Assembly (NCBI RefSeq): GCF_020080835.1
Contig: NC_058159.1
Location: 24,772,474-24,836,473, forward strand
DNA length: 64,000 nucleotides
Direction: 5' to 3'
Source: Cotesia glomerata
Taxonomy: Eukaryota; Arthropoda; Insecta; Hymenoptera; Braconidae
Shown one piece after another: positions 35,462 to 48,605 of the stretch. A program made the position numbers and the translations under genes. The notes beneath the pieces are model-generated. The model saw only the letters and a list, made by a program, of their open reading frames with translations, was not told the DNA's origin and ran no database searches. Positions within the stretch are counted from its first letter, which is position 1. Each line of letters starts with the position of its first letter.

Positions 35462-35955
35462 CAGTTCGGTTGACGCATGAATTGCGGGAAACTCCGGATA
35501 AGATAATATTTGAGATAAACATATTAGACACGTTACCGCACGTCAACGATTTAGAGGAATTAGCTTCTGAAAATAATGATACTGTAAGTTTTTCTTATAT
35601 TCTTCATTTTCAAAATTAAAAATTCAATTTATTTTTTATTTCATTAATTCATCATAAATAAAGTGGTAAGAATTTGGAAATTTGTAATAAATTTATTACT
35701 CACTAAAACTTATACTAAAACTTAAGTTTTAGAATAAATTAAAAAGATGATACAGACTCAATAAGATTTTAGACTATTAAATCAATAATGCTAAATATTT
35801 TCGAGAAAAATTCTGAATAAATTTAATGTTATTTAAATTTAATAAAAAATATTAATAAAGTGTTAGAGCTATATAAAAATTTTTATACCAATTACTGTAT
35901 ACTACATATTTATTAATTACAGGCAATAAAAAAAATGAAGCGAAAATATTTTTAA
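35462..35955 (+). pseudogene. Two orphan exons of an unrecognised small gene
   Basis: Candidate exon 35462-35582 (after acceptor ATCAACTCAG, before donor GTAAGT) encodes RLTHELRETPDKIIFEINIL and onward to ENNDT; it needs an incoming phase-1 exon. It joins in phase to 35923-35955, encoding AIKKMKRKYF and a stop. No start codon or upstream exon with the right phase is visible: splicing from either upstream exon of the secreted-protein gene meets an early stop. It may be a decayed second copy of a secreted-protein gene, cut off by the TIR element at 34417-35346, or an alternative terminal exon pair. Confidence 0.3.
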
Positions 35956-36680
35956 TTATGTATAATTAATAGTTTTACCTCAATATACAATTTACTTGTA
36001 CTGTCAAAATCGTTATTAACTTTTGTGATACGCAATTTATTATTATTACAGTCATTAATTTAAAATTAATTACTTTGATTTTATCTATAAAAGTTCTCGA
36101 TCATAAAGGGTTATCAAAATACCATGGAAATCCGTCACTTTATTTCTGATTCAATTCATTAATTACTATCGTAATAATTCAATAACTTTAAATGTTTAAT
36201 AAAGGTATTTCCATAAACGTAAAAAATCATTTTTTGTTGTAATCTAAAATAGTTGGACTTTACGACCTGTCGTTAATTTAATCACTTTAATATCGTCTGC
36301 ATTCCACGGATTCTTAATTACTGAAAGACATATAATTTTAAGTCAACTCAAGTTAGTTACTCCAACGAGCAGGTGAATGTAAGTATTGCGTATTGTAAGA
36401 TCCATGAGTTTCGCGTAAGTTTGACGTGCGGAGAAATTGTATTCAGTTTTTCTGATGATCAATGTACTTAAACAAAACTACTTGCTACATTTATTCAACT
36501 ATTTTGTGAATTTTATTATATTAAGAAACGTTTTTGTAAATGCCACATTATAAAAATTGAAAAAAAAAATTATTTTACACCTTTTAAAAACTATTAAGAG
36601 TTTTTGCCCCTTAAATTTTTTTAATACTGTATGATAATTAAATCATTTGAAAAATTTTTTTTCAAGATCCAACATTCACA

Positions 36681-39653
36681 ATGAAATCATCTATACATCG
36701 TAATTACCAATTATTTCCGGGATTTCATAATGGAAAAATTTTAGCCTGTTTTTTTATGAATTTTTTGTTGTTCAGTCCAAAATTTGGTTTAGGAAAACCA
36801 TCCAGCTGTCCTCTTCAATCTAACGTAAGTTGAGTCGAATATATAAAACCTTTGAGATAATTAACGATCAATTATGATTATTACATGATTTCTCTAACAA
36901 TTCTTGCAGGGACAATGTATTAATTCAAGAAATGATCAGACTAGGAATTATTTTGTTAATAATAGTTCAAACAATCAACTAGATTGGAAAGAATCTTTAA
37001 CCTGTAGTTTTGGCATGAACGTGGTGCCGCAAAATGATATTCAGATGTTAAACTTGTATCGTGAGCTGGAATTCGATGATTCCTACGGTGGTGTATGGGA
37101 CCAAGGTTTTGACATAACTTACAGCCCGAATCAATGGAGTCCTACAAATAAACTGAAAGTATTCGTGGTACCTCATTCTCACAATGACCCAGGATGGCTG
37201 ATTACATTCGAAGAATACTACAAAGAATCAACACAAAATATTTTAAACAACATGGTGGTAAAATTACCCGAAGACAAGCGTAGAAAATTTATCTGGGCAG
37301 AGATATCGTTTTTCAAATTATGGTGGGATGAACAGTCGGAAGAAATCCACGAAATAGTCAGAAAACTTATCGCTGATGGACAATTGGAAATAGTTTCAGG
37401 TGGATGGGTTATGCCAGACGAAGCTGTATCTCACTGGATGGCGCAGTTGACTCAATTGACTGAGGGTCATCAGTGGTTGAAGAAAAACTTGAATTATCGA
37501 CCCACCAGCAGTTGGGCGATTGATCCGTTTGGATTGTCTCCAACAATGCCATATCTGTTGAAAAACTCTGGATTTGATAATGTTCTCATTCAGCGTGTGC
37601 ACTATGCAGTGAAGAAACATTTCGCCCAGGATAAGACTCTCGAATTTCGATGGCGGCAATTGTGGGACACCACTGGGTCAACGGAAATATTCACCCATAT
37701 GATGCCGTTTTCTAGTTACAGTATTGAAAAAACTTGTGGGCCTAATCCTAATGTTTGTATGCAGTTTGACTTCAGTAAGCTATATTCTGAAGAAATAACA
37801 GACGAAAATGTTGCTGAACGAGCGTCGTTATTATTAGATCAGTATCGGAAGAAATCTCAATTATATAGGACTAATGTTGTTCTAGTACCTCTGGGTGATG
37901 ATTTTCGTTACAACAAAAGCTTCGAATGGGATGCTCAGTACAATAATTATCAAAAATTATTTGATTACATGAACGCCAATACGCGGCTCAATGTTGATGT
38001 TAAGTTTGGCACACTTACTGATTACTTCACTGCAGTCAGGAGCGAGAAAGAAATCTCAGAATTTCCGAGTTTATCGGGTGACTTCTTCACTTACTCTGAT
38101 AAGCACAGATATTATTGGAGTGGTTATTATACATCACGGCCATTTCACAAAAGACTTGACCGTATGCTTCTTGGTGCTCTACGTGGAGCCGAAATAATAT
38201 CAGCAATAGCCTTGATTCACGGTCACCAACAAGATTTTGGAGAACGAATCATCGAAGCAAGAGAGCTTCACTCGTTGTTCCAGCATCATGATGGAATCAC
38301 TGGTACTGCTAGAAATCATGTTGTTGTTGATTACGCTGACAAAATGCTAAGTGCTCTTAAAAATTTAGATGTTGTTACTCAACAGTCAGCAGCGCATTTA
38401 TTGAAAAATACGACCGTACCTAATTTACACCATGAATCGGTTTATTTGTCTCTAGATGAAGTGAGATATCATTATAAAGATATTAAAGAACGGAAAATAT
38501 TGAAGCTAAACAGAAATGAGACTTTAAAAAAAGTCATCATTTATAATTCACTTCCTCGACAGAGAACCAAAGTTCAAACGTTAATAGTGTCAACGCCTTT
38601 TGTCCAAGTTGTCAATCGTAACGGTGACCAGCTGCAATGTCAAATATCACCTGTTTGGGTTGAACCAGAAATATATTCTCGTGAAAAGTATGAATTATCA
38701 TTTTTAGTCACAGTACCTGGTTTCGGACTTGAAGCTTACTCAATTTTCTTCATCGAAGGTGATAAGTTACCTGAAAATGTTCACTTAGCTGATGTAACAC
38801 TATTCAATACCGTAGCACCACTATCAAATAAATTTGGGTCCAAAGATATAAAAATCTTCCCTTCAGTTCAAGAGTTTTCGATCACACAGCAAAATATTTC
38901 AGCTAGTTTTGCGAAATCAGGGCTACTAAAATCCATACGGACTGGAGATATAACAACATCCGTTGATCTGGAATTCATTCACTACAAAACCTTTCAGAGT
39001 GGCGCTTATCTTTTTACTCCATATGACCCACAACCTTATGATCTTTACGAGTGGGATTACCATGTTGTCCATTTATTGAATGGACCAATTCTATCAAGAG
39101 TATTTATACAGCTACCGCAGGTTACACAGACTTACACCTTGTTTAACTCAACTGGAAGCGATGGTTTGGGTCTTCATATTTCTAACCATGTTGATATCAC
39201 TAATACATTCAATTTTGAACTGGTTATGCGTTTGCGTACAAACATTTCTTCAGGTGATGAGTTTTTCACAGATTTAAACGGTCTTAATGTAAGTAAAACT
39301 TTTTAAAAGATTTCAATTCTTCTTTATAGTAATACAATGAAAAAAAAGTATCATTCTTATCAAAATAATTAACTTAAATAGAAAAAAAAAAAAATCTTGA
39401 ATCGAAGACAATTTACTCAAATCAAGAAGTATTTATTAGAGTATTTCTTAGTTCAAAATTTTTTTGCTTGATTTAAGATGACTAAATAACTGAATTCTTT
39501 AAAACGATATTGTTAGACCAGAATTTTTAACTTCCCGCTAAGAAAATCGGGAAGTTATTGATTTTTACCCCGTTTTTCGAAAATCGAGTTTTCATCAGAT
39601 CTCGACGTTTTGAGGTCCTAGGAAGCTTCCCTGACTACTCCCGCGAGGTTGTC

Positions 39654-39738
<85 letters not shown>

Positions 39739-41124
39739 GTATGTGAACCGCTTATAACTTTTGAACGGCTGATTCGATTTTATCGCGGTTTACTTCGAAA
39801 TTTTTAATTCGATCAATTAAAACCTGAAAATAACTTATGGGGATAATAAAAATGCGTCGAATGCCGCCAACCTCGTGAAAATCGGTTGATCCATTCAAAA
39901 GTTATTGCGGTTTGAAAATTCCAAAAATAGTGTTCGATGAAACTTCTATCAGACTTTTGAGCTGGGAGAGCTCAAATGCATAGAAATATTATCTCTTTGA
40001 ACTCAGTGAGCTCAAATTATCATATAAATTATATTTTGAGCTAGAAAATCTCAAAAATGTCATAAGTACAATTTTAAGAGCCCAGGTATGAAATTAGCGG
40101 GAAGTTGCAGGGATGGCCTTTAGGGTGAACCGTTTTTCTAAGTTTTTTCTCTTGAAACAAGATAATTTTTCATCAGTGTATACGTATAATTATGATCAAC
40201 ATATTATGTATTGTTAGCAGTGCAATATATCGTGTTTTTCCGGTATATATTCACCAGGTTTTTCAAAAATTTAATATTAACATTGCAGATGATCAGGCGA
40301 CAAAGATTTCTTAAGCTTCCAATCCAGGCTAATTATTATCCACTTCCAGCAGCTGGTTATATCCAAGATGATAAAGCGCGACTGACAATCTTATCAGGTC
40401 AACCATTAGGAGCTGCGTCAATGGCACCTGGCCAGTTTGAGGTTAGTTAGCATTCCATTGTCTCCACTAAATTGTAATGAATTAATTTAATTGTTAAATA
40501 AAAATTTTGATAATTAATTTATTTACTTAGATAATGCAAGATCGTAGACTCAACCAAGACGATTGGCGTGGCCTTGCCCAAGAAGTCAAGGATAACTTAG
40601 TGACAAACCATGACTTTATGCTGGTTTTAGAGAAGAAGAAACAATCCTGCAGTTCATTCGCGCCTGATCACCCTTCTGGAGCGCTTTCTTTGGGTGGATT
40701 ATTAGCATCAGAGGAACTCTTACATCCTTTAGTTGCAATGTATTCACATTCGTCAGACAATAATTGTAAAGATCATTTTTCACCTGTTAATTTTGATCTT
40801 CCGGTAGACTTAGCTATTGCTAGCTTTCGTGTTTTTTCGGTGCCTAAGGGTAAAAGTTTCAGTCTTGACAAGGCTCTAGGCATGGTATTGCATCGTCAAT
40901 CTGTTGATGTTTGTTGGGGTGATGATTTAATTGCATCACGTTTCAAGTTATCCAGCAATGGCGAAATAAATGTCAGAAATTTGTTGAACTTAACTCAGGA
41001 ATGGAGTATCAATGAAGCCTCGTTGACATTTAACAGTGTAGGGGCTTCACTGCAATCACCAATTATTGAATTATGTCCTCATAAGCTTTCAGCGATTTTA
41101 CTGTCTAATTCAAATTTCAATTAA
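36681..41124 (+). CDS. MAN2A: Golgi alpha-mannosidase II (GH38), complete, 4 exons
   Basis: Exons 36681-36824, 36910-39288, 40289-40441 and 40531-41124, all phase 0, 1089 residues (Drosophila enzyme 1108). Type II membrane protein: short basic cytoplasmic tail, then a hydrophobic segment (ILACFFMNFLLF, about 20-31), a stem, and the luminal catalytic region. Zinc ligands are in PHSHNDPGW (about H139, D141), the nucleophile Asp in SWAIDPFG, a further acidic site in LGDDFRYN, and the last zinc His in FQHHDGITGTA. It trims two mannoses from GlcNAcMan5GlcNAc2 in N-glycan maturation. The motif choice (QHHDGITGTA, HTCGPNPNVC-like CGPNPNVCMQFDF, WSGYYTSRP) fits Golgi mannosidase II and not the lysosomal enzyme. 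Intron 2 contains a dispersed repeat. Confidence 0.95.
39533..40146 (-). mobile_element. Dispersed CTTCCCGC repeat, full copy, in mannosidase intron 2
   Basis: It starts AACTTCCCGCTAAGAAAATC and ends near AAATTAGCGGGAAGTTGCAG, so the ends are inverted. It contains a (GT)n run at 39655-39736 followed by CTTTTGAACGGCTGATTCGA, the same modules as the repeats at 30480-31530 and 60480-60816. There are no coding frames beyond repeat artefacts. Confidence 0.78.
39655..39736. repeat. (GT)41 microsatellite
   Basis: 82 bases of perfect GT inside the intronic dispersed repeat. Confidence 0.95.
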
Positions 41125-42142
41125 TTTTTATTAAATTAATTTTTATAGTTAATTATTATGCTAACTTAATGAAGTGACCTTCTTCATACCTTAAAGTTAT
41201 AATATACCAACGATATAAATTATTATTGAATTTTTTAATGTAATCAAAGTGGATAATAAAATTGATTTGTCATAAACGAAGAGATTTAAAAGTATTTAAG
41301 AACAATTGTTGAAACTTTTGGGAAATTAAAAAAAATTTATATTTTTCGCAAATTGATAGAATTTATAATTTCCTATTTTATCAATGAACCATGGATAAGT
41401 TAGGCTAAGCCAGAACGCCAAACACAATGACTCAATAAACATAATTTAAACTGCGCATGCGCAAAAAATATCAATCTGCAAAATAAAATTTATTTTCTAT
41501 TATTAATATGACTTTAAAATTGACATTGAATAATTACTTTAAAAAACACTTTTTTCAATTGATCAATATTCTTAAAAAAAAAAAAAAAAAGTATTTTCAT
41601 TGATAAAAATTTTTTTCCTCGAAACCTCTGAATGAAAATGACTGGGACGTCACCAAGAATTACATCTAGCAATATACTTATATACATTTAAGTGATGCAT
41701 GGGTGAACGAAAAAAAAAAAAAAAAAAACAAGGATAAAAACATGGTGTTGTCATCTAACGCATCTAACGTCATCACACCTGATTTTTTGAACTAAATAAT
41801 ACGTCCGACATGTTTTATTGTCGAGACATGAGAATTAGTAAACATTGAAGTGTCAAATAATTAAAAAAATTAAATTACCTGTGTATAAATTAAATTAAAA
41901 ACGTGTCAATCATGTTATCAGTGGTGAATCCTAACCTTCAATTATTATATTGTCATAATATTATTTAATTGTTGACAATTGTTTTATTCAAAAGCCAACT
42001 ATTGATGGATTTAATCAGCAAAAAAAGATGAATTATTTTTTATTATAAAAAAATCAGCATGATGATTAGTTTTTATTGTTTTAATTTTGATTGTATTTTT
42101 TGATAAATCTTTTTATTTTAAATTAAATTTTAATTAGACAAA
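41125..42142. promoter_or_regulatory. Intergenic: mannosidase 3' UTR and IAP promoter with NRF1-type palindrome
   Basis: An AT-rich kilobase. A perfect palindrome TGCGCATGCGCA at 41452-41463 is the NRF1/Ewg consensus and lies about 680 bases upstream of the IAP start codon, so it likely marks the promoter of that gene. Two poly-A/A-rich runs lie near 41575-41590 and 41710-41728. There are no open frames of note. Confidence 0.5.
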
Positions 42143-45100
42143 ATGAATTTTGAGTTGAATCGCTTGAATACATTTAACGAGTGGCCAGAAAACGCAGCTG
42201 TCAATCCGTCAAGAATAGCAAAAGGCGGATTTTATTACACTGGTCAGGGTACTAATGTTCAGTGCTTCTTCTGCGGAGTTACCATATCTGAATGGAATTA
42301 CGGGGATCAAGTGATGGCACGTCACCGCGAAGCTAGACCAGAATGTCCTTTTGTTTTGAATTCAACTAGCACCTGCAACGTTCCTCTGCTGGACTCAAAT
42401 AATTCGACTCCTAGTCTCTTTAGTTTGCCGCCGCCACCACAAGAACCTAGGATAGAACCATCTGATAGGCAGCAGCCGACGACTTCATCTCCAGTGCAAA
42501 GTCAGAACCCTAGAATTGAATATGGAACTTATGAACAGAGACTAAGGTCTTTTGGGAATTGGCCAGCTACTAACAATGTTACGCCTGAAAGTCTTGCGAG
42601 AGCTGGCTTTTATTATCTCCAACAAGAAGATATGGTAATTTAATTACTTATTGTTCTATTATTAAATATTGACCTTAATAAGTAGTTGATTAGTCTCTGA
42701 TTTTAATGAATAATTTATCATTGTAGGTTGAATGTATTTATTGTCGAGGCATAATGAGCAAGTGGGAACCAGGTGATGATCCATTTAATGAACATAGAAA
42801 CGGTTTTCCACATTGTGATTTCTTCAATCACCAAGAATCTAATTCAGGTAGTTTTATTTTATTTAAATGCTTACTTAGTTCTCGTGAATATTTTTCTAAA
42901 TTATTTATTAATTTATTTATATTAAAAAATAATTGAAAGTGGTTAAAGTTTATTTAGTAAGAATTATTATTAAAGATTTATTTGGCATCAAATATATGTT
43001 ACATATAAAAGCCCAATATAATAATAAGTATTCAAGCTCTAAATATAATAGTTTTGGCAATACTACTAAAACGTCATAAGTATTGAAATTAATTGACGAC
43101 GAGTGGTTTATTTTTTATATTAATCAAATAATCCGTAATGGGGTCAGGTAATTTTAATAAAACTTGTGTATTTATTTTGTATTTAACGTAAACTAAACTG
43201 TTGCGTAATGTTTTTAACCTTAACATCGATATAAAAATGCATATTAATTTGTACAGATATTTTATTTTTCAATTTCATCATGAGCTTGCATAACTGTAGT
43301 ATTAAATTTTTTTTATCAAACTGATATTTAAATTAAGAATTAAATATTAGGGTATTTAAATTTGAATTTATATGTCTTTTTTCAGGTTTAACGACAGAAG
43401 AGAAAGAAGAATTGGCAAACGTCAAACTATTGTCGGGAACGACGGCGGATTTGCATAAATTAGGAATACAAAAACATACCGGGCCGAGGCAGCTTAAGTA
43501 TGCTACGTACGAGGGTAGACTCAGAACATTCCAAGGGTGGCCTGATAACCTTCAGCAGACACCAGATATGTTATCAACCGCTGGATTTTATTATGTTGGT
43601 CAGTCAAATTAATTTTTTTCAAATTAACTTTTTAAATGAATTTTTTTATGGAATACTAGCTGTTACTTGCCCGCTCCGCTGGGCGCTTTATAGAATTGCA
43701 TTTTTAGATCTAGACTTGAAATTTAATTGGAGCATTGTTTTGACTTGCACAGATTCCCAATTCTATCGGATTCGCATATATCTTTTATCCATGTAATTAT
43801 TCTAGCTAATATTCATTGTAACTTTCAATGTGCAATCATTATAACATTCCCGTGTCTTTCTTACAAAAATGAATAATAATTGATATAAAAAAAAAAATTT
43901 GTAATGAGCACTGAAAGTTTCAGTTAAAGAAATTGCAGGTCTCATAAGTGAAGAAATCTGCCTAGTATAGAAACATAACCAATAGAATTAAAAAGTTTAT
44001 TTTAAACAAATGACAATCGAATAGAATAAATTTAGTTACAATAAAAATTTATTATTTCTAAGTCAAAAAAATATAGGTTCCGAATAAGTAATCACCACCA
44101 TATCATATACTAAAACCTTCTCCGAAACACGCTGCATCTTATGGTATAAGTATTATTCCGATCGGTTCAGTAGTTTTCGCAGTATAACCGGACAAAAAAC
44201 CCGGCTCTCCATTTATTAGTATAGATATTATTATTTATTAGTTCAAGTTGTACAGTTTTCAACTATTCTACATTCTCATCCCAAAAGGCACTTTATCTTA
44301 CTTTGTTATACATAGATTAGTTTAATTATTTACTTTAATACTTAGGTATATGTTTTATGGAATATATAAAAAATGAAAATTTTCAACAGGTTCGGGTGAT
44401 CAAGTAAGATGTTTTCACTGTGATGGTGGCTTACATAACTGGGAAGCCGATGATGATCCTTGGACTGAGCATGCCAGATGGTTTCCGAAGTGCGGTTTTG
44501 TGTCTATTGTCCGTGGACAAGATTTTATCCAGCATTGTATCGACAACAGACCACCTTTAGATCCTTTAGTATGAATCATTTTATTAAAATTCTCTAAAAA
44601 AAAACATAAATTAAATAATTTATAATTTTAACAGATATTTCTTGGAGTACCTGAAAATGGAGAAGATGTCGGAGAATCATCTACATCACAACCTGCCAGT
44701 TCTAGTTCTAGTTCTAATTCTAATTCTAATTCTAATCCAGTTAGAATTAGACATGAGGTTACTGATACTGAAGTTGAAGATCTTTTGCATTCAGCACCAG
44801 CTATTGTGAGTCTTCATTGTCAAAAAAATTAATACATTCATCAATATATTTTTAAACAATTTTTTTTCTTATTTAAGACCGCTCTACAATTGGGTTTAAA
44901 TCTTGGGAGAGTAAAAACGGCATTAAGACAACGTTTGGAAAGGTTCGGAGTACCTTACACAAATTCTGATCAGCTTATTGAGCACGTTCGTCGTATTCAT
45001 TTGACTGAAGAAAATAACGGGTGAATAATTAACAAACAAATTATTCATTTATTATGTTGTTGAAAATATTTATTCAATTTTTGTTATTGTTATTATCATT

Positions 45101-46137
45101 ACAGACTGGAAAATAATACAGAAACATCATCATCCGAGCTAGCAGCTTTGTTGAGTAAAGTGATTACAGTTCAATCATCAAGTAAATCCAGATCACAAGG
45201 GCAAAATAGATCGGATATTGTAAAACAGCAAGTACCAATGAGTTGCAATGGCGAGAGTCAAGAAGTGACAGTTATGAGTTTAAAAAAAGATAAAAGAGCT
45301 GACGCCCAGACAGATAATGGACCACGTAAGTGACTAATTATTTTTCCAGTTTTACCATGAATCATAAAACTATGACTTAATTATAAAAATAACTCACTAA
45401 GATAATGTTATATTAGTAAACAAATATTATAATAATTATTATCACATTAACATAAATTAAAAACTCTCGTAAGTAGACAATAAAATTCAATGTTAAATTG
45501 AATTGTTTTATTGTTAAATGTGCCGTGAAATGTATTATTTTTTCAACTTTCAAGGGTTACATTTTACATAGTACAAAAAATAAAAATTTCAATGATGTAA
45601 TCGTTGACTCAAGTTTTCTTTTTCTAGCTATCTATGTATAAATGATTAATAACATGGTGACCACAAAACGGAAAAAACCGAGAATTATCGGAATTTTAAA
45701 GTGTATGGGAATTTTTTCAGTGATAAAATTTTATCTTGTAATTTTTTCTTCTAAAAATCGTCACAATTTAACTGCTTTTGTCTGAGCCTGCTACTTTTTG
45801 TTCTATGCTTGAATGTAAATTAATAATTGATGAATAATAGATGGATACTGTTTTATTGTTTACATATCCGAGAGTTTTTAATAATATGAGTTTATTGAGC
45901 CAAATAAAATAAACTAATATTAAAATATAAATATTTTGAATTATAGTATCACTTGAAGAGGAAAATCGCCGTCTAAGAGAAGCGCGATTATGTAAAATAT
46001 GTATGGATAGAGAAGTTTCAGTAGTATTTCTGCCGTGTGGACATCTTGCCACTTGTGTGCAATGTGCACCGTCATTAACAGACTGTCCAATGTGCCGCCA
46101 AGAAATTCGTGCCACCGTGCGAACGTTTTTAGCCTAA
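42143..46137 (+). CDS. Diap2: Inhibitor of apoptosis, three BIR + UBA + RING (DIAP2/XIAP type), 8 exons
   Basis: Exons 42143-42634, 42727-42847, 43386-43598, 44390-44568, 44635-44805, 44878-45020, 45105-45325 and 45947-46137; phases agree; 576 residues. BIR1 (about 5-72), BIR2 (about 129-198) and BIR3 (about 243-310) each keep the C-x2-C, His and Cys zinc ligands (for example CFFCGVTISEW ... RHREARPECPF). A UBA-like helical domain (about 393-440, LGLNLGRVKTALRQRLERFG) and a C-terminal RING (CKIC ... CGHLATCVQC ... CPMCR) follow. This order matches Drosophila DIAP2 and human XIAP/cIAP. DIAP2 is the ubiquitin ligase of the IMD immune pathway and also restrains caspases. The exon 3 donor (GTCAGT) is weak. 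A Ser/Asn run at about 355-372 is low-complexity. Intron 3 carries a dispersed repeat. Confidence 0.95.
43652..44228. repeat. Dispersed repeat in IAP intron 3
   Basis: It begins ATACTAGCTGTTACTTGCCC and ends AAAACCCGGCTCTCCATTTA then TTAGTATAGATATT. These two ends, with CCGATCGGTTCAGTAGTTTT near the tail, are typical of abundant short interspersed repeats seen in insect genomes. Coding capacity is absent. Confidence 0.6.
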
Positions 46138-48200
46138 TCAATTATTTATTGATAAATAAATAAATAAATAAATTATTTATTTTATTTTAGTGATTACGAT
46201 GATGATGATGAAGATAATTATTATAATATAAAAAGAATTGATATTATTTTATTTAATAACTTAATACGTAGCTTCTCGTAATGATTATTTCTAAAAATAA
46301 GCTGATGCAGTTTAACAATAAATTAAAATAACAATAGCAATAACAACTTCAGTAGTATCGAAAATTTTGACTTTTAAAATTTTAATTCTAATTACGAGTT
46401 TTACATGCTTACGTCATAGATAATAATTATTGATACCTGATTTAAAACTCATAGACCAAAAAGAAAGAGATATAAATATATTATATATTATTAATTGTAA
46501 ATTGTTTATAAAAAATAACCGAACAGATAAAAGATATTGAGGACAAAAAAATGCAGCTGTAACAATCAAATCTCATTGTTAATTATCAATTATTTATCTG
46601 GGATATATATTTTTTTTAAACTTGGTTCGTTTGCTAGAAAAATGTGATTAAGCAGAGATAGATATTTTGTAAATATGTTTCACTGTTACAAAGTTTTAAT
46701 TAAAATACATAGAGGCTGATGATTATCAATATTATTGTTTTATCTATTAATGAACAATGTCCTATCCAATAGATCAATAAGCGGTGACTCAAGTTTAGAA
46801 TCAAGCTGGCAATGCTTTTAATTAACGCTATTGTTAATTAAATGTTTATTATACTTATAACTTGTAGCTATCGTTCATAATAACGCAATCATACAATGAG
46901 CTGTACAATGAAACCAATGGGTATTTTAATCACAAATTCTTATCATATCGTTGCCCTCCCACCGAGTCGGTTGATAAATTTAACTTTAAAACTTTTAATG
47001 ACTGGATAAAGTTTATTTTAATATAAGTTTCTTTCAATCAAACAGTAAGTCTTTATAATATTATTATTGATAACAATTAATAATAATAAGAGTGAGTTAA
47101 TAATTAACAAACTAAATTAAACGGTAAGTACTCATTAACGTGGTAATTAAATAATCAGCAAGTTTTATAATAGCCAGTACTTGGTATAGCAGCTAGTTTG
47201 TTTCCTGTTTTATTTTCCCGGAAGCGACATATTTAGTACAATAGAAACATATTGCGTTTAGTATTTTAGAAATAATCTATATATACGACGATGACTCCAT
47301 GTCATGACTTACGCTCCTCGAACTTCGTAGAAATGATTACGAGTATTAAACGGTCAATAGAAAAATACATTTGTGGACTGTGACCGTTGATACAGCCTTT
47401 TATTGCTCTGCTCTTTATCCTCATTTCATAATACCATCTTCGTATCGATTTTTATCTGAAACTCAATAGCCGATGCAACGACTGCAAAACTATACCATCA
47501 ACCACACCAATAAAATATACTCGTCTGTGGTAAATTTTATAAATGTAATGTTTTTTTGTGTTCTAGTTTCAGGTCGTAGTAGGGTAATAACTACCAAGCT
47601 TTTTAAGGTACTTAGTATCTAGAACACCCAGACTGAACTGGACTGTAATATAGTAATGTATTACGTCAACTAGTGAAATAGTCATCTATCTATGTATCAT
47701 TTGGAGAATTTGATGGATTTTCCAGGCATTTCTATGTGTTCAAGAGGGCTTTTGTCGTTGAATTTGGTGTTATTAGAAAAATTAAGACTATAAAAAAAAA
47801 GTTTTTTTTTTTTTGATTAATTTTTTTACATAAAAAAAAAAAATTTTTTTTAATGAATGAAAGAAAAAATTATATTAAAAAAAATAATTGTTCAAAGTTA
47901 AAAAAAAAATTTTTTGGACGGTAAAATAATCTATATATAATTATAAAAAAAAAAAGTTAATTTAAAATATTACTGTTAAGAATAATTTTAAGAGTATTTT
48001 TTTTCTTTCTTTTGTTATTTATACATTTTTTCCACAATAGATAGAAAAGTAACGCTTGTTAAAAAATAATGAAATGCTAAAAATAAATACTTGTCCTAAA
48101 AATTTAAAATTATTGGACAGTTGCATAGCGACTGCAAGGTATCTAGTAATATTTTATTATAATTTAATAAAAAAGTAAAAAGTTTTTATTTTTTGTCGAT
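46138..48200. other. Intergenic, AT-rich, no gene seen
   Basis: Probably the 3' UTR of the DIAP2-type gene in the first few hundred bases. Poly-A/T tracts occur near 47790-47960. Around 48121 there is a motif (GCGACTGCAAGGT, then CTAGT) also present beside the hairpin repeat in MALT1 intron 2, so another repeat edge is likely there. No open frame is convincing. Confidence 0.4.
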
Positions 48201-48605
48201 TAATTTATTTCGGGCCGACGGATCAATGAAAATAGGGGTACGTGGCCTGCGTCGTAGGGCAGCGCACAAAGTCCTCAACGAGGGTTGGTTGTTGCTATTG
48301 GATTTTCACCCTTGAATAAAAATCTCTGGCCCTTGGCCGTAGTCCTCACATCAGTACTACGTATTTCTTATAGTATTGGATATATTGTTCCAATAATAAC
48401 GCTAATAATCGTGCTAAATACAAACTGTTTTCTCAATAAATACAGGCTATCAAAAACAATAAGATTACCGCGATATCATGCGAGTAGCGGGAAATTTGAT
48501 AATTGTTTATTGCGTTTAAAAGCCAGAGTGTTTTGGATTTAAACAACAACAACGTCGCCGACAAAGTTCTTACACAGTGAAGTTTTTTGATTTTATTTTT
48601 AACGT

